Part shown: positions 26,053-37,195 of the stretch, piece by piece
How the letters are laid out: each line of letters begins with the position of its first letter
Position numbering within the stretch: the first letter of the stretch is position 1
NCBI GenBank assembly: GCA_036583965.1
Contig: JAZBQD010000019.1
Location: forward strand, 18,412,085 to 18,476,084
Direction of reading: 5' to 3'
From: Prunella strophiata
Taxonomy: Eukaryota > Chordata > Aves > Passeriformes > Prunellidae
DNA: 64,000 nucleotides
Notes under the pieces: model-generated
The model's input: only the letters and a program-made list of their open reading frames with translations
Database searches by the model: none
Told to the model about the DNA's origin: nothing
Position numbers and translations under genes: made by a program

Positions 26053-26810
26053 ATGTGTGTGTGTGTATGTACACTCAGAAGACAATAGCTCTGCTGTTCC
26101 ATGATCACAGTTTTAGCTATGGGTGTATTTCCACCTGTAGTAAGCAATGGCACTAAGTATAGCAGAAGAATGCCTGCAAGAGCCAAAATTTGCAGAATCT
26201 TACTCTAGAAAAAGGGATATGGTTTTTGATCTCCAGCCTAATTAGGTCAAAATAATCCTTTAGCAGGAATGAAGTCCCAGTCTAGTAAAGAATGCAAATA
26301 TTGAACCCACCATAATCCAGCAAAGTCATATCCTAATTTCCTAAGACCCTGGAAACTCCACAGTAAGTCATGTTATCAAAAGCTGGCATCACCCTGTCAG
26401 AAGACAAACCTGTGAACTTTTGCTTAATAAGGAAAGGGGGATGTAGAGGTACTGAAAAAACATATACTTAATCTACAACTGAAACTGTGTGATAGCAGAA
26501 TGGTACACAAAGTGAATCCAAGATAAATTGCAGTACCAGTAAATGTGGCATTGAATGGTAATGTGCTTGAACTGGGTCATATTTTCCTCTAATTAACAGA
26601 GTGCAGTAGAAGTAATTCAAAACTAATTTTATGCAAATATATTTATTCTCTTCTTTAAAAATGCTCTCTAATGTGTTGATTTTTTGCTGTTATAGAGCTC
26701 ATTTTCTTCATGGTAGCTATTTAAGTGTCATTCAATATTTTGGATTTGTGCAGGAAACTGTTGAAAATTCAGGAATGTTTTAGCTGCCACTGATTAGTTA
26801 CTTGCAGAGT
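24853..26810. other. AT-rich noncoding stretch with a TG microsatellite
   Basis: Beyond the TG repeat at 25997-26071 no feature was found. The 95-codon minus frame at 25899-26186 exists only because the repeat encodes alternating His and Thr on that strand. Confidence 0.55.
25997..26071. repeat. (TG)n microsatellite, about 75 bp
   Basis: A short TA run leads into TG repeats, interrupted by a T5 block, TTTG and two TATG units. Alternating purine-pyrimidine DNA of this length can adopt Z-form; the interruptions suggest an old locus. Confidence 0.9.
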
Positions 26811-27168
26811 TAAGGCTTTTCTCCACACCCCTCCACCAGTAAGCAGGCTGGGGGTGCACAATGTGTTGGGAGGGAGCATAGCCAAGACAGCTGACCCCAA
26901 CTGACCCAAGAGATATTCCATACCATTATAAGTGGTGGAGTCGTGCTTCCCTGGGGATGGTCAAACATCTGCCCGCCCATGGGAAGTATTTAATGAATTC
27001 CATTGTTTTGTTTTGCTTGTGTGCCCAGCTTTTGCTTTGGTTATTAAGCTGTCTTTATATCAATATATGACTTGTTCCCCTTCTATCTTCTGATTCTTTC
27101 CCCCATCCCACCCAGGGGATAGTGAGTGAGCAGCTGTGGGACTTGGTTGCTGGCTGGGTTTAAACCAC
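26811..27168 (+). mobile_element. ERVL-class LTR, 5'-truncated, plus strand
   Basis: Landmarks of the passerine ERVL-type LTR appear in order: GGGAGCATAGCCAAGACAGC, then GAGATATTCCATACC (26911-26925), a degraded TATA-like region (CCATTATAAG), the U5-type CTGTCTTTATATCAA stretch, and the terminal GTGAGTGAGCAGCTGTGGG followed by GGTTTAAACCAC (to 27168). The 5' part of U3 is missing. No primer-binding site or gag follows, so it reads as a solo or truncated LTR. The family is named from memory of such LTRs. Confidence 0.65.
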
Positions 27169-30100
27169 CTATGAAGAAAGGGGGCATAGGAATTATTCTG
27201 TGTTCATACTGCCCTGCTGCCTTTCCAGCAAGATTCCTTGTATCTTTAAATTTGTCCCACAGCTGTGAGTCACTAAATTCTTTTCTGTTGTTGCTCTATT
27301 GCTTTTGCATATGGTGATAGGTTACATATGCAATGTGATTTTGGAATTCAGAACTGAAGAGGATAGTGATGTGAATGTCTCCTTTTTCATACACACTGTT
27401 ATCTAAATTCTCTGATAATTAAGTCCTGTGTTTCCAAACAATAATAATTGTGTGATACATGAATGGTTGAAGATGAGAGAGCATCATGAAGGACAAGAAG
27501 AATGGTGTAAAAATGCTATGCAATAATTATCTCTCAATGTAAGAACCAGGAAAATAAAATTCAGTGGGAAGTATAAAACAAGGATAAGCACACAATTGGT
27601 TGGATAGCTGAAGAGTGAAACCTACTTTTGAAATATAATGAATCCAAGAAGTCACTAAATCTTAAAAAATAGGACACATTTAAATGATGTATAATATCCA
27701 GCACTTTATAGGTTAAAAAATAAGCAGCAAATTCTTCTTTAACTGTCAGCAAAAGATTCCTTCAGAATCCTCTAAAGCATCTTTACTCAACTGTGGTCAG
27801 AAAATATGAGAGTAAACGGACCATGTTGCCTATTCTAAGTGCTTCAGTGAAATTATAGTTTGTTATTTGGGATTTCTGGTTTTGGAAATTACCTAGCACA
27901 GCATATTTCTTCTGCAGCTTCCTTGTCTTTCAAAACTCCATGCAAAAAGGCCATCAACTATGCTTTCTAAATTTAAAATAATGACAGTCACCTTACATTA
28001 GGTGTTACAGAAAACACTGTGATTTGAAAAAAAGAAAAATTGCAGTGTCCTATATCCTATTATTTCAGTATGTTTTTGCTTAAGCAGCAATCTGATATGC
28101 CCAAGGGTAACTTTTTCTGACCTCAGTGAAATATGTTCTCAGACTGGTACCTTTTAGCAAACATGCATTACAGACATGCATCAACACATGAGTTTCAATC
28201 TAAAGCCCACAAAAATAGCTGAAAAAGCATCTAACTCACCATAAAGTTTCAGATCAGTTCCCACATCTCAATTTCCTCTGAGTCAAAGTGAAGGATTTTT
28301 TTCTTATTCATTCTGCAATGTCTCAGAAAATACCTACTAGGAAGAAATAGTCCTTTTTTATTCACTAATCGAAAGTATTAGTAACTTTATAACTTATAGG
28401 AAAGACAGTGCATGTTTTTTTTAAAGCCTGGTCATGAGTATTCAAATACTCCCAGTTTTGTGGTAGCCTCCAGGAGGCTAAGATCACTGGGTTAGTCACT
28501 GGATCACCAGCTCAGCTACTTGTCCTGAAAATCTCTTTTTACCTACTCTGCCAGGTCTCATTGGCTTTGCCAGGGCCCAAGGCAATATTTGTCCTTAGAA
28601 TTTCTATGAGGAAGAAAGGAATTACTCATAGAAGACTCCCTGAGTATACTCAACTCTGAAAAAATGGGAGAAGAGAAGGGGTCATCCTTACAATTATGCA
28701 CAGCTTTTCTTTTACTTCAGTCTGTAATGCCTGACTTGGGTTTCATCTGTACAGAATAGTGGCTTAGAGCATATATCTAGAAATGCCTAGAGCATTCTGT
28801 TTGAGCTCACAGTTATAAGCAAATCATAAGAGGGTCATATAATGGATAAAAGGATTTCTCATTCCAAAATCATTCTAATAATTTTCAGTCTCATGATTTC
28901 ACCCATGCTGGCCAGTTCATGCAGACATATGTGGACACATATTAATGTGCATACACAAAATTTTATGTTTCATCTTAACTAACTCCTGCCATGCACGTTG
29001 CTGTATGTTATGCTAAAGGAGCAGAGAAAAGAGGGGAGAGAAGGTTGAGTCTCCTGCAAGTAGTAGATGCTGCCCATGAGAGCTCTCTATAACTCTGTCA
29101 GGCTTTGCAGGTGTAAGCCCATGAAAGCAGCCAAGTGAGAAAAATAACATGAAAACAGAAAAGAAAAATTACAGCCAAAGAGGAAAACACTGCCTCAGTG
29201 GCCAGCCTGGGAGGGTTACAATGCTGTAACTAGCCAGTCCTTGGCCATGTGAGGGCATGCTGAGGCACTGGGGCATGTAGGATGCTGTGAAATCACTTCC
29301 ACGTATAAAGGGGCAACAACTGCTTTGCTCCACTGTAGCTGAAACCTCACAGCAATGACGTTATCAGGGATAGTAGGGAATTAGAATTTTTCAAACTTAT
29401 TGGCTCAATTTCAGACAAACCTCACAGACCCCAGAGATTTACAGGTCTGTAGCTTTTCCACTTACATCAATAGTCTCATGGAATGTCAACAAATGGCCTA
29501 TGAGCTGACAAAGAACATGTGTTTCTGTCCTCTGAGGGAACTTGCTTTTGTAGTGAAATTCCAGTTAATCAATTCCTGTATATCCCAGAGGAGAGAAAAG
29601 CTCTTATTGCCAGGATCACAACAAATTAACCGTGGAACAAATGTATTATATTGCAAAGGAAGGTCCTTGCACTTGTTGACCAGCACTGGAAAAAAAGAAA
29701 AGCCAATGTGACTGAGCGATATCAAATAGAGGTACTACATCTGCTTGAAAGCTTCTTGGGAAGAGTCTTCTTTTACTCATGCTATGTGCAAGACCTCAAA
29801 ATTCACTTGCTTTGCCAAGAAAAGCTTCTTCTTCTACATCCCAGTACACTGAGCCTAATCAACACTGTCAGAGTTCAGGCATTTTCTTATTCTACTCCAA
29901 CCCACTTGAAGACCATGAGAAGAAATTCAGATATGATGACTCATTGTACCCTATTGTTCTGTCTTCTTCCTTTCCATGCACTGATTCTTTCTTGTGCAGA
30001 CAGATCTCATGTGTGTACTTTTCAGGGATGTTGTGCTGCAAGACAATCATTTATCTTGGGCATTTTTGAAACAATTAAGGTGGAAATTTTTTCCTTGTCC

Positions 30101-31559
30101 TACTTTATATAAAATAAGTAACTGGTCATTTACACATTTAAATGCTGAAGAGTCAAGTATGCAAAAAATAGCTTGACAAGCATATAAAATGGAATAAAGC
30201 CATTAAGCACACGTGTTTTTCAATGGTTGGAATACAACTCCAGGCTTGAAAATGAAGCATTCTTGTTTATGCCAATGCCCATAGTCCTTGATGTCTCAAA
30301 CTCCTTATCCAAAACCAAGGTCTTAATGCCTTGACAAGTATCTATCCTTCCCTCTTTGGTGTGAAAGCTTGCTGTGAAGATATAAATTTTTCTCTTCAAA
30401 AATCTATGACCTAATTAAATTTTTTCTGATGCAATAAAAATTATGAGCTTTAGAGACATATCTCCATGTACATACAAAGCATAAGCATATTTTTTTTTTG
30501 TCATAAAGGGCTTAATTTTGTTCCCTGGAAATATCTTTTTGTCCTTATATTAGTACAGAAAATAATCCTTCTTCATTCTCAGACTAAAAATAGTGAACTT
30601 TTTCTCTAATCCAAGCACATTGTAAAAGTGCTATTTTTTCCTGATTGTGAGAAACTACCAAATATTCCTATTCACTTTTTCTGAAATTACTTTTACATTG
30701 GTATTTTTTAGAAGGCATGAGTGCCTGTTTAACAGGTCTTGATGTGACTGCTTGTGTGTGTGTGTTTATGACACACTGACGGTTGCACATGGCATCTCAT
30801 GTGCAAGTACTCTGAGGATTTCAAATGCATCTTTCATTACAATGTTGCCACCTTGTTGTCAAAGGCAACTCATATTTTTTTCTATGAAAAAACAGAGAAA
30901 AATATATTTATCTATATTCACACACCTTTATAAAAGCCTACTTTCATCTAGCAAACGTAGGAAATTCATGTTGGGAAAAAAGTAACCTAGTATGTTTCTG
31001 TTGTCATGTTCTTAATGGGGTTGTTCTTTCCATAGAAGTTATCATTCATATATACAATTTGATGAAAATTTAATTTCTGTGAGTCATTATTGCAATAAGA
31101 AATAATAATAATAATAATAAATATTAAAAGTCAGGTTAGCTGACACACGGAAGGTTTAAAAGGCTACCTCTGTCCCCATAAAAACAATGCTTACATATCC
31201 TCCTATAATCCAGTGATCAGATCTGAGTGCTGAAATATCAGGCCCTGCACTCTCTTAAGAAGCAGAAGCAAAGAGCAAGACTCCTTTTTCAGGACCCAGC
31301 ATTTGTAACACATATTTGACCCAATGTGACAGGATCACAAGAGAAACATAAGAGAAACATAGCACTACTGAGATTGACTCAAGAGTTTGCAAACAATTTA
31401 TCTGAAATGGATTCTCACAAAAGTCTGTACCCTCATTCATCCTCTGCTTGTCAGGGGTTAGCATGGGAGCCTCAGTGAAAGAAAAAATCAACAAGAATGA
31501 TTGACCTCAGTGCCACTAGCTTTAGACACTGCTGCAAATGGTCAAGACTATACCTCTAA
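27169..31559. other. AT-rich noncoding stretch between LTR and ERV remnant
   Basis: I looked for gag and reverse-transcriptase motifs that would tie the LTR at 26.8 kb to the ERV remnant at 31.6 kb and found none. A TATA-like CGTATAAAGGGG at 29303-29314 precedes two plus-strand frames (103 codons at 29400-29711; 153 codons at 29651-30112) with no recognisable domain. A (AAT)n run lies at 31101-31121, and an 11-bp unit AAGAGAAACAT is duplicated at 31339-31360. Confidence 0.5.
31101..31121. repeat. (AAT)n microsatellite
   Basis: Seven tandem AAT units in an AT-rich context. Confidence 0.85.
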
Positions 31560-33107
31560 ACTGTCTGATGAGTGGTGGCTGCTGTGATGGAGCAGAGTAA
31601 CTGGCAGTGCAGAGGTTAACCCATCTGTGCTGCTGCACTGTGGCAAGACATTGCTTCATGGGTGGGGAAATTGGTTGTGAAAGCATGCCACATGGATGCT
31701 CACTTTGCCCATGAGCTGGACCACTGAAGAACATCAAAACAATGAACAGGAGGATCTGGCTGTTAAGTCTGAAGTGTCTCAGGTGGATCTGGATTGGCAC
31801 CATAAGGGTGAATGACTTCTGGCTTGGTGGGCCCGTGGCACCATCAAAAAAATGATGCAACATATAGATGGGCTTGTGGTCTTGTCCATGGACACTACCA
31901 CTCAGATTATTCATGAATGTGAAACGTGTTGCAATTAAGCCAGTAAAGCAGTTTGGTATAGGAGGAAAATGGCTGAAATCTAAATTTGAGGAGGCCTGGC
32001 ATATTGACTGTATCACCCTCCCAGAAACCCATCAAGGCAAGGGTTACGTGCTTGCAATGGTGGAAGCCAGCACCAGGTGGCTGAAAACATAATCCTGTGT
32101 TCCCTGCTACCACTTGGAATACTAACCTTGGCCTTGGACACAAGGTCATATTGTGACATGACATCCCAGATATAATTGTCAGGCAATGAGACACCTTTCC
32201 AAAACTTCGCAGACACTTGAGTCGAAGAACATGGCATTGAGTAGGTGTATCACAGCCCCTATCATGCACCATCCTCTGGGAAGAGCAAATTATACAATGG
32301 ACTAATAAACACTACACTGATAGCAGTGTGTGCTTGGACCTTCAAACACTGAGTGACTGCATTTAGTAAAAACCATTGGTTAGTTAACACTAGAGGATCT
32401 GGTCCTGCCCAATCAAAACTTATGTACTCTAGAAGGGATAAAGTAGTGCACATTAAGAACTACACTGGGGCAAACAACCTGGGTTATTCTTGCTTCAGGC
32501 AATGGCAAACCCATTTGAACAATTGCTTTTGCTCAAGGACCTGGATGCACTTTATGGGTAATGTGGAAGGATGGGTACGTACAAAGTGTACCTGAAGGGG
32601 ATTTGTTTTTGGGTTAGAATAGTCAATAAATTAGATTGTATGATATTAATTGTTATATAAAACCCTATATTAACACTTCTAGGTGGTTAGATGTCCATCA
32701 GCACATTGGGTGCATCATGGAGCCCTCATCTCTGCCACTCTGAATTTGGAGATCTGAACTGACTCCATTTTGATTACCATATCAAAGTTATTACTGTAAA
32801 AATCACCCAGATTAATAAAGAATTAACTGTGTTGAAACCAGAAAAGTGCATTGGTGATGAAATCACAACTGGCTTCAGCAAGCAAGAATCCAACACCACA
32901 AGCCATCTTTCCTACTCTGAGACACTGTTATGACAGATAAAGGATAAAGTCTCTGACTAGATAAGCTCAATGGATGTTTTATAGGGATGGACCGTAGACT
33001 AAGGGAATGATGTCTGTGTGTGTATATCAAAAGACAGAAAAGGTGACAGTGCATTGGGAGGTATGGGACCCAGGCACAGCATAAGTGTTATAGAAAAAGG
33101 GGTGGAT
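31560..33107 (+). pseudogene. Decayed ERVL-class pol: RNase H end, integrase, 3' untranslated region
   Basis: This is an old, 5'-truncated retroviral pol. Remnants of the C-terminal RNase H region come first (from about 31560). The integrase zinc-binding knuckle is visible as HECETC (31912-31929), with a stop at 31936. The integrase core continues in another frame with AWHIDCITLPETHQGKG; its first catalytic Asp is at 32006-32008 and YVLAMVEAS follows. In the next block the position expected for the second catalytic Asp reads Gly (32182-32184), a TGA stops the frame at 32218, and the position expected for the catalytic Glu reads Lys (32287-32289). The C-terminal tail (WLVNTRGSGPAQSKL) follows and ends near 32600. 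The rest, to 33107, is 3' internal noncoding sequence leading into the LTR. No env is recognisable, as usual for ERVL. Frameshifts, stops and lost active-site residues make it nonfunctional. Confidence 0.75.
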
Positions 33108-33109
33108 AC

Positions 33110-33435
33110 AGTCCTGGTTTGGGCTGGGACAGTGTTAATTTTCCTATTATGTGGCACAGAGGTGTGTTTTGTGGGAGAATAATGTTGATAACACACTGAT
33201 GCTCTTAGTCGCTGCTTAGTAAAGACAATAGTGATGTACTAGTATAAGGGTAAGGCAAGTCCTGTGCTTTTCCTGTGAGGAGAGGTGCACCAGAGTGGTG
33301 AGGGAGAAAAGCCAGGATAGCAAATTGAGCTGGCCAAAGGGATATTCCATATCACAGAACATCATGCCCAGTATGTAAACTGATGGAGTTGGCTGACAGG
33401 GGGCTGAGTGCTGTGAGGGTCTGGAACAGAAAGTG
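33110..33435 (+). mobile_element. 3' LTR of the 31.6-kb ERV, truncated after U3
   Basis: The LTR opens at GTCCTGGTTTGGGCTGGGAC (33111-33130). It continues with AATAATGTTGATAACACACTG (in part) and the shared signature GGCCAAAGGGATATTCCATA (33332-33351), then a degraded TATA position (AGTATGTAAACTG) and GAGTTGGCTGACAGG. Similarity stops near 33435, so most of R and U5 is gone. The terminal TG is mutated. It belongs to the same LTR type as the one at 26.8 kb. Confidence 0.65.
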
Positions 33436-33440
33436 TCAGA

Positions 33441-34520
33441 TGAAGATATCTGTCACTAAGTACTTCTGATTATTACTAGCTTTTTTAAGGTCAGTTTTAG
33501 TTCCACTCAGGATATTGTTTATGGCAAGAATTTGCATGGAATATAGACTCTGATTAGCTCATAAGAGACCATATGCAATATGGTAAAAATATTTAATAGC
33601 TGAGATACTGCTGTTATGTTAAGGACTTTCTTAAAAATCTTTTCACCCTGGTGCTCTATTTCTGTCCCAGAACCATCCCAAAAGCAAGTAAATTTAAAAA
33701 TATCTTTTTTACTTGAAAGGCCTTAAAAACCAAAGTAAAGCAAAACAAACACAAGGGTTCTTTTTTCATATATTAAGCATAAAATGTAGAGGAATATTAA
33801 AAAGTAGAAAACAGATACATTCATGCTTACATCCACAAAAAGAAAATATTCCCCCATTAATTTGTTTTCTTTTGTTATCCTTACAGTCTGACAACTAGTG
33901 TCACTCTTTGCCAAGTTAATCTATTTCTAAAATGCCAAACAATCAGCAATAGCAAAAAAATATCATATAGAGAGTGGCAAAACTATAAATCAGACAGCTA
34001 CTCCTGATTAATTTTTCCCTAGATTTTTCCAAAAGTAGTCTATGAGAAAAGACAAAAAATATTCAAGGTCCTTCTATCATTTCTATAGAGACCAAAAGAA
34101 GTTAATAAATGAGTAAATAGAAATCAATAAATTTAATTATTTCTTGTATTGGTTTGCAAAATGCACTATTTTCCCCTACCTGATTATCATTGATCTGTTA
34201 GGGAATAGGGGAAGGGAAAGAAGTAATCAACCAAGACAATTCCAGGCACAGTTTCTTTTCTTTTTCCAATCTGGCATTGCAGCTTCTGTGTGTCAAAAGA
34301 TCATGCTTAGGAATTATACAGTAGCAATCTGATATTGAAAGTCCTAAATAAATATTATAGAAGGGAATAGTTTGTGCTCAAATAAGGTTTGTTTTCCTTT
34401 GTAGCATGCCTGGAGTCATTAGCAGCCTGTAGTATTAATCTTATAGATCGCATCTGAGACCTTAATGTTATTCTCAGAGAAATTGCTTTCTGAATGTTAT
34501 TTGGAACAAACTTCAGCTCC
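33441..34520. other. AT-rich noncoding stretch
   Basis: No gene or named repeat is seen. Short opposing frames of about 60 codons near 33.7-33.9 kb overlap on both strands in A-rich sequence. Confidence 0.55.
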
Positions 34521-34602
34521 TAATTGTCTAGGAGGAGCTCTCAATCCAAGTATCCATTCATTTGCATGTCCCAAATGATGAATATGCTAATGAAAAACAA
34601 AG
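34521..34602. promoter_or_regulatory. Candidate enhancer: POU octamers with SOX-like and homeodomain sites
   Basis: A TAATTG homeodomain core (34521-34526) is followed by a perfect octamer in reverse, ATTTGCAT (34560-34567), a second octamer-like ATGCTAAT (34584-34591), and AACAAAG (34596-34602), a SOX-type core 4 bases further on. Close POU-SOX pairing is characteristic of neural and stem-cell enhancers. Only motif matching supports this. Confidence 0.28.
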
Positions 34603-34683
34603 AGAGACGTGAACAAAACTTGTCCTTACACAGATTTCATGCCATCTTCACAAGCCTGTGCAGTAATAGAATAATGCTGATGT

Positions 34684-34700
34684 TAGCTAGCTAGCTAGCT
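34684..34700. repeat. (TAGC)n short tandem repeat
   Basis: Four TAGC units form a self-complementary run (AGCT is palindromic), so the stretch can fold on itself. Confidence 0.7.
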
Positions 34701-36570
34701 GGACTTTTTAAAAAAAAGTTCTTCCTTTTTACTATTTTAGCATTTCTTGGACTCTTCACAAAGCAAGCTGCCTTGTCCCTGAATTTACCCACAGCAGTTT
34801 ACAATAAAATAGTCACATTTTGAAAGAGAAAAGATTAAAATTTATATTGCTACAAAGAATTGAGACTTAAAACCTTTAAATTTCTAGAAAAGCATTCCAG
34901 AAATTCTAATACTCCCTGATAACAGTGGCCTACTACATGTTTTAGGTTGCCCGACCTGTTAGCACATATTTAGTACATGTAAATGGGGACAAGGAACCTA
35001 ATTCCTCATAAGAATTAGTCATTTATGTTTCCAACACGAATGAAGGAATTGTTACTTCACCTCTGATGGTGTTTATTTGGGTATGTTGTGCTGTGATAAG
35101 AGGTGCACTGTCATTCTGATATGACCAAAATGATGGATAAACTGTTACAAAACAAAATATATTTGCTTTAATTCACAGCTCCACATTGTTAGAGTTTGTC
35201 ATGCAATCTGACTGTCAGGAACTGGACTACCTAAATACTTAGTTTTTCCCCAGAAAATATTCCCAGGGGACCAAAGCAGGTTTCTATACAAATTCTGATC
35301 TATTTCCAAACTGATGTATCAATGTCAGCTTAGCAAATCTCTCAGGTCAAAGCCCTTTTGAAGACCTAAACATACTTGCCATTTTGTGTGTTTACCCTAA
35401 GACAAGAAATGTAGTTCACTAATTTAAGGAAACAGAAGTACTTGACAAGAGTTCTCCAAATAGCTGTAGATACATAGTTAGAGATAGATATTAATTTGAG
35501 TTCTCCTCTGAACACAGGGGAGTGTTCACACTGCTGCTACAAAAATCAGTTTTCAACTATAATCACTGAAATTAAGGGGCTGTCCATGAATAATGTTTAG
35601 AAACTAAAGAAATCAGGAAATCAAAAAATAACATTAAGTCCTAGAGGGAAAAGTGCTAACAAAAAATTTCAGGAATTAAAGAAAAACAGTATGGTGGGGG
35701 TGAAATCTTCACCTTCATTAAAAGCCTCCCTGTAGTGTGCCAAAATTTGTTTGAACTTGATAACAGGAGTAAAAAAAGATTTTTTAAATATAAAAGGTAG
35801 TTATATCTAGAACTATAATAGACATCAGGAGAAATGAGTGATCATTTCACTCAAAATTGTTCAGAAAAAGTCTGAATAATTCTACTGTATTTCTTCACTT
35901 TTTGTAAAAAAATGTGAAATTTAGACTATTACTAAATATATGTACTTTACTAAGGAAATAGCATCAGTTGATGAGGACCTCAAATAATGCTAAAAATGCA
36001 GAAGGCTGTGCAACAGAAATGGAGTTGAGTTTCTAAATTTAGCAAGTTATTTAAAGTCTTATCAAGTGATCATGTCATCTTAATTCATTTCATAAATTCC
36101 TGTCACAAAATGGTGTTTTTTCCCAAATGATCTTGTCAGCATAGAGTAAAATTTACTAAGACTACTAAAATGATGAATGTTTTGAATACTGATCATTGCT
36201 TAATACTGAACTGCTTTCTGTTATGATTATGATTTAACAAGAGTCACGAAATCTTGTTAAAGGTCTCAGTGGTCTGCAAAGGCAGAAGGCTTACAAGGTC
36301 ACTTGAAACACTTTAATTATACATGGACATCTTCATTCCACTTAGACGTGAAGATAATATCTTCAGAAACTAAATAGAGCCTTAGGATCATATTGAGTTT
36401 ATTATTAAAAACTCTTTGCTTTAAAAGCCCTATTCTAAATTTAACTTTCACACTAATCAAACAGTACACCTTAATGCAACTTTTAAGGTTTTTCTTTTGA
36501 ATTATATTCAGTGGTCATCATACAATTAAAACAATAATTCAAAATCCTTTTACACAGTAGAGGTATTATA
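34701..36570. other. AT-rich noncoding stretch
   Basis: No gene, RNA or repeat family recognised. No reading frame of note occurs on either strand, making this one of the emptiest parts of the window. Confidence 0.6.
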
Positions 36571-37195
36571 AATTCACAGGGTCACAGACTGGAAGAGATG
36601 GGAACACAGGCCTGAAGGTCATCTTTTCTAACCATTGTGCTCAAGCAGGGCACTTAGAACAGGCTGCCCAGGAGCACATTTGGATGGCTTTTGAATAATG
36701 TAATTACCTCTCTGGGGAAAACCCTTTCAGTGTTTGACCATCCTTAGAATTAAAAGGCTGTTTCCTGATGTTCAGATGGAACATCCTGTGCTTCATTTTG
36801 TGCCCATCGGCTCTCGTCCTGTCACCTGGGCATTAATGGAAAGAGCCTGGCTCATTTTCTGCAGCATCTTTTCAGGCATTTATACAGAATGAAGAGATCC
36901 TCCTGAGCCTGTCCTTCTTTGGGAAGAAGTGTCAGCTCTCTTAACTTTTCCTCATATGCTCTTGGTGCTTAACCATCTTCATGGCCCTGTGCTGGACTCT
37001 CTTGAATATCTTCATGTCCTGTTCTGGGGTGCCTGGAACTGGACCTGGTGCTGCAGCTGTGACATCCCCAGTGCTGAGGCTGGAAAAGGATCACCTCCCT
37101 CTACCTGTTGGCAGCACTTTGAATACAGCCTCCTACTACAATAGCTGTAGACTTCTCTGACAGGGGCACATCACTGGATCCTGTTCAGTTTCTAT
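36571..37195 (-). mobile_element. CR1 LINE 3' end, minus strand
   Basis: Read on the plus strand, the element starts with its own 3' tail (AATTCACAGGGTCACAGACT, a decayed CR1 terminal octamer region). It runs through GAACAGGCTGCCCAGGAGCA, TCGTCCTGTCACCTGGGC, GAGATCCTCCTGAGCCTGTC, CATCTTCATGGCCCTGTGCT, TGGAACTGGACCTGGTGCTG and CACCTCCCTCTACCTG, all in the order of an antisense CR1. About 0.6 kb of the 3' part is kept; the 5' truncation is usual for this LINE family. The 71-codon plus-strand frame at 36929-37144 is an antisense artefact. Confidence 0.85.

Noticed and set aside
25899..26186. 95-codon minus-strand ORF with His-Thr repeats
   Set aside because: The repeats are the translation of the TG microsatellite.
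29651..30112. 153-codon plus-strand ORF
   Set aside because: No motif or family recognised and composition is Leu/Phe/Cys/Ser-rich as expected by chance; kept only as part of a low-interest finding.
31522..32272. 164- and 121-codon minus-strand ORFs
   Set aside because: They are opposite-strand shadows of the plus-strand ERV pol remnant, where the RNase H and integrase motifs are found.
36929..37144. 71-codon plus-strand ORF
   Set aside because: It lies antisense within a minus-strand CR1 3' end.
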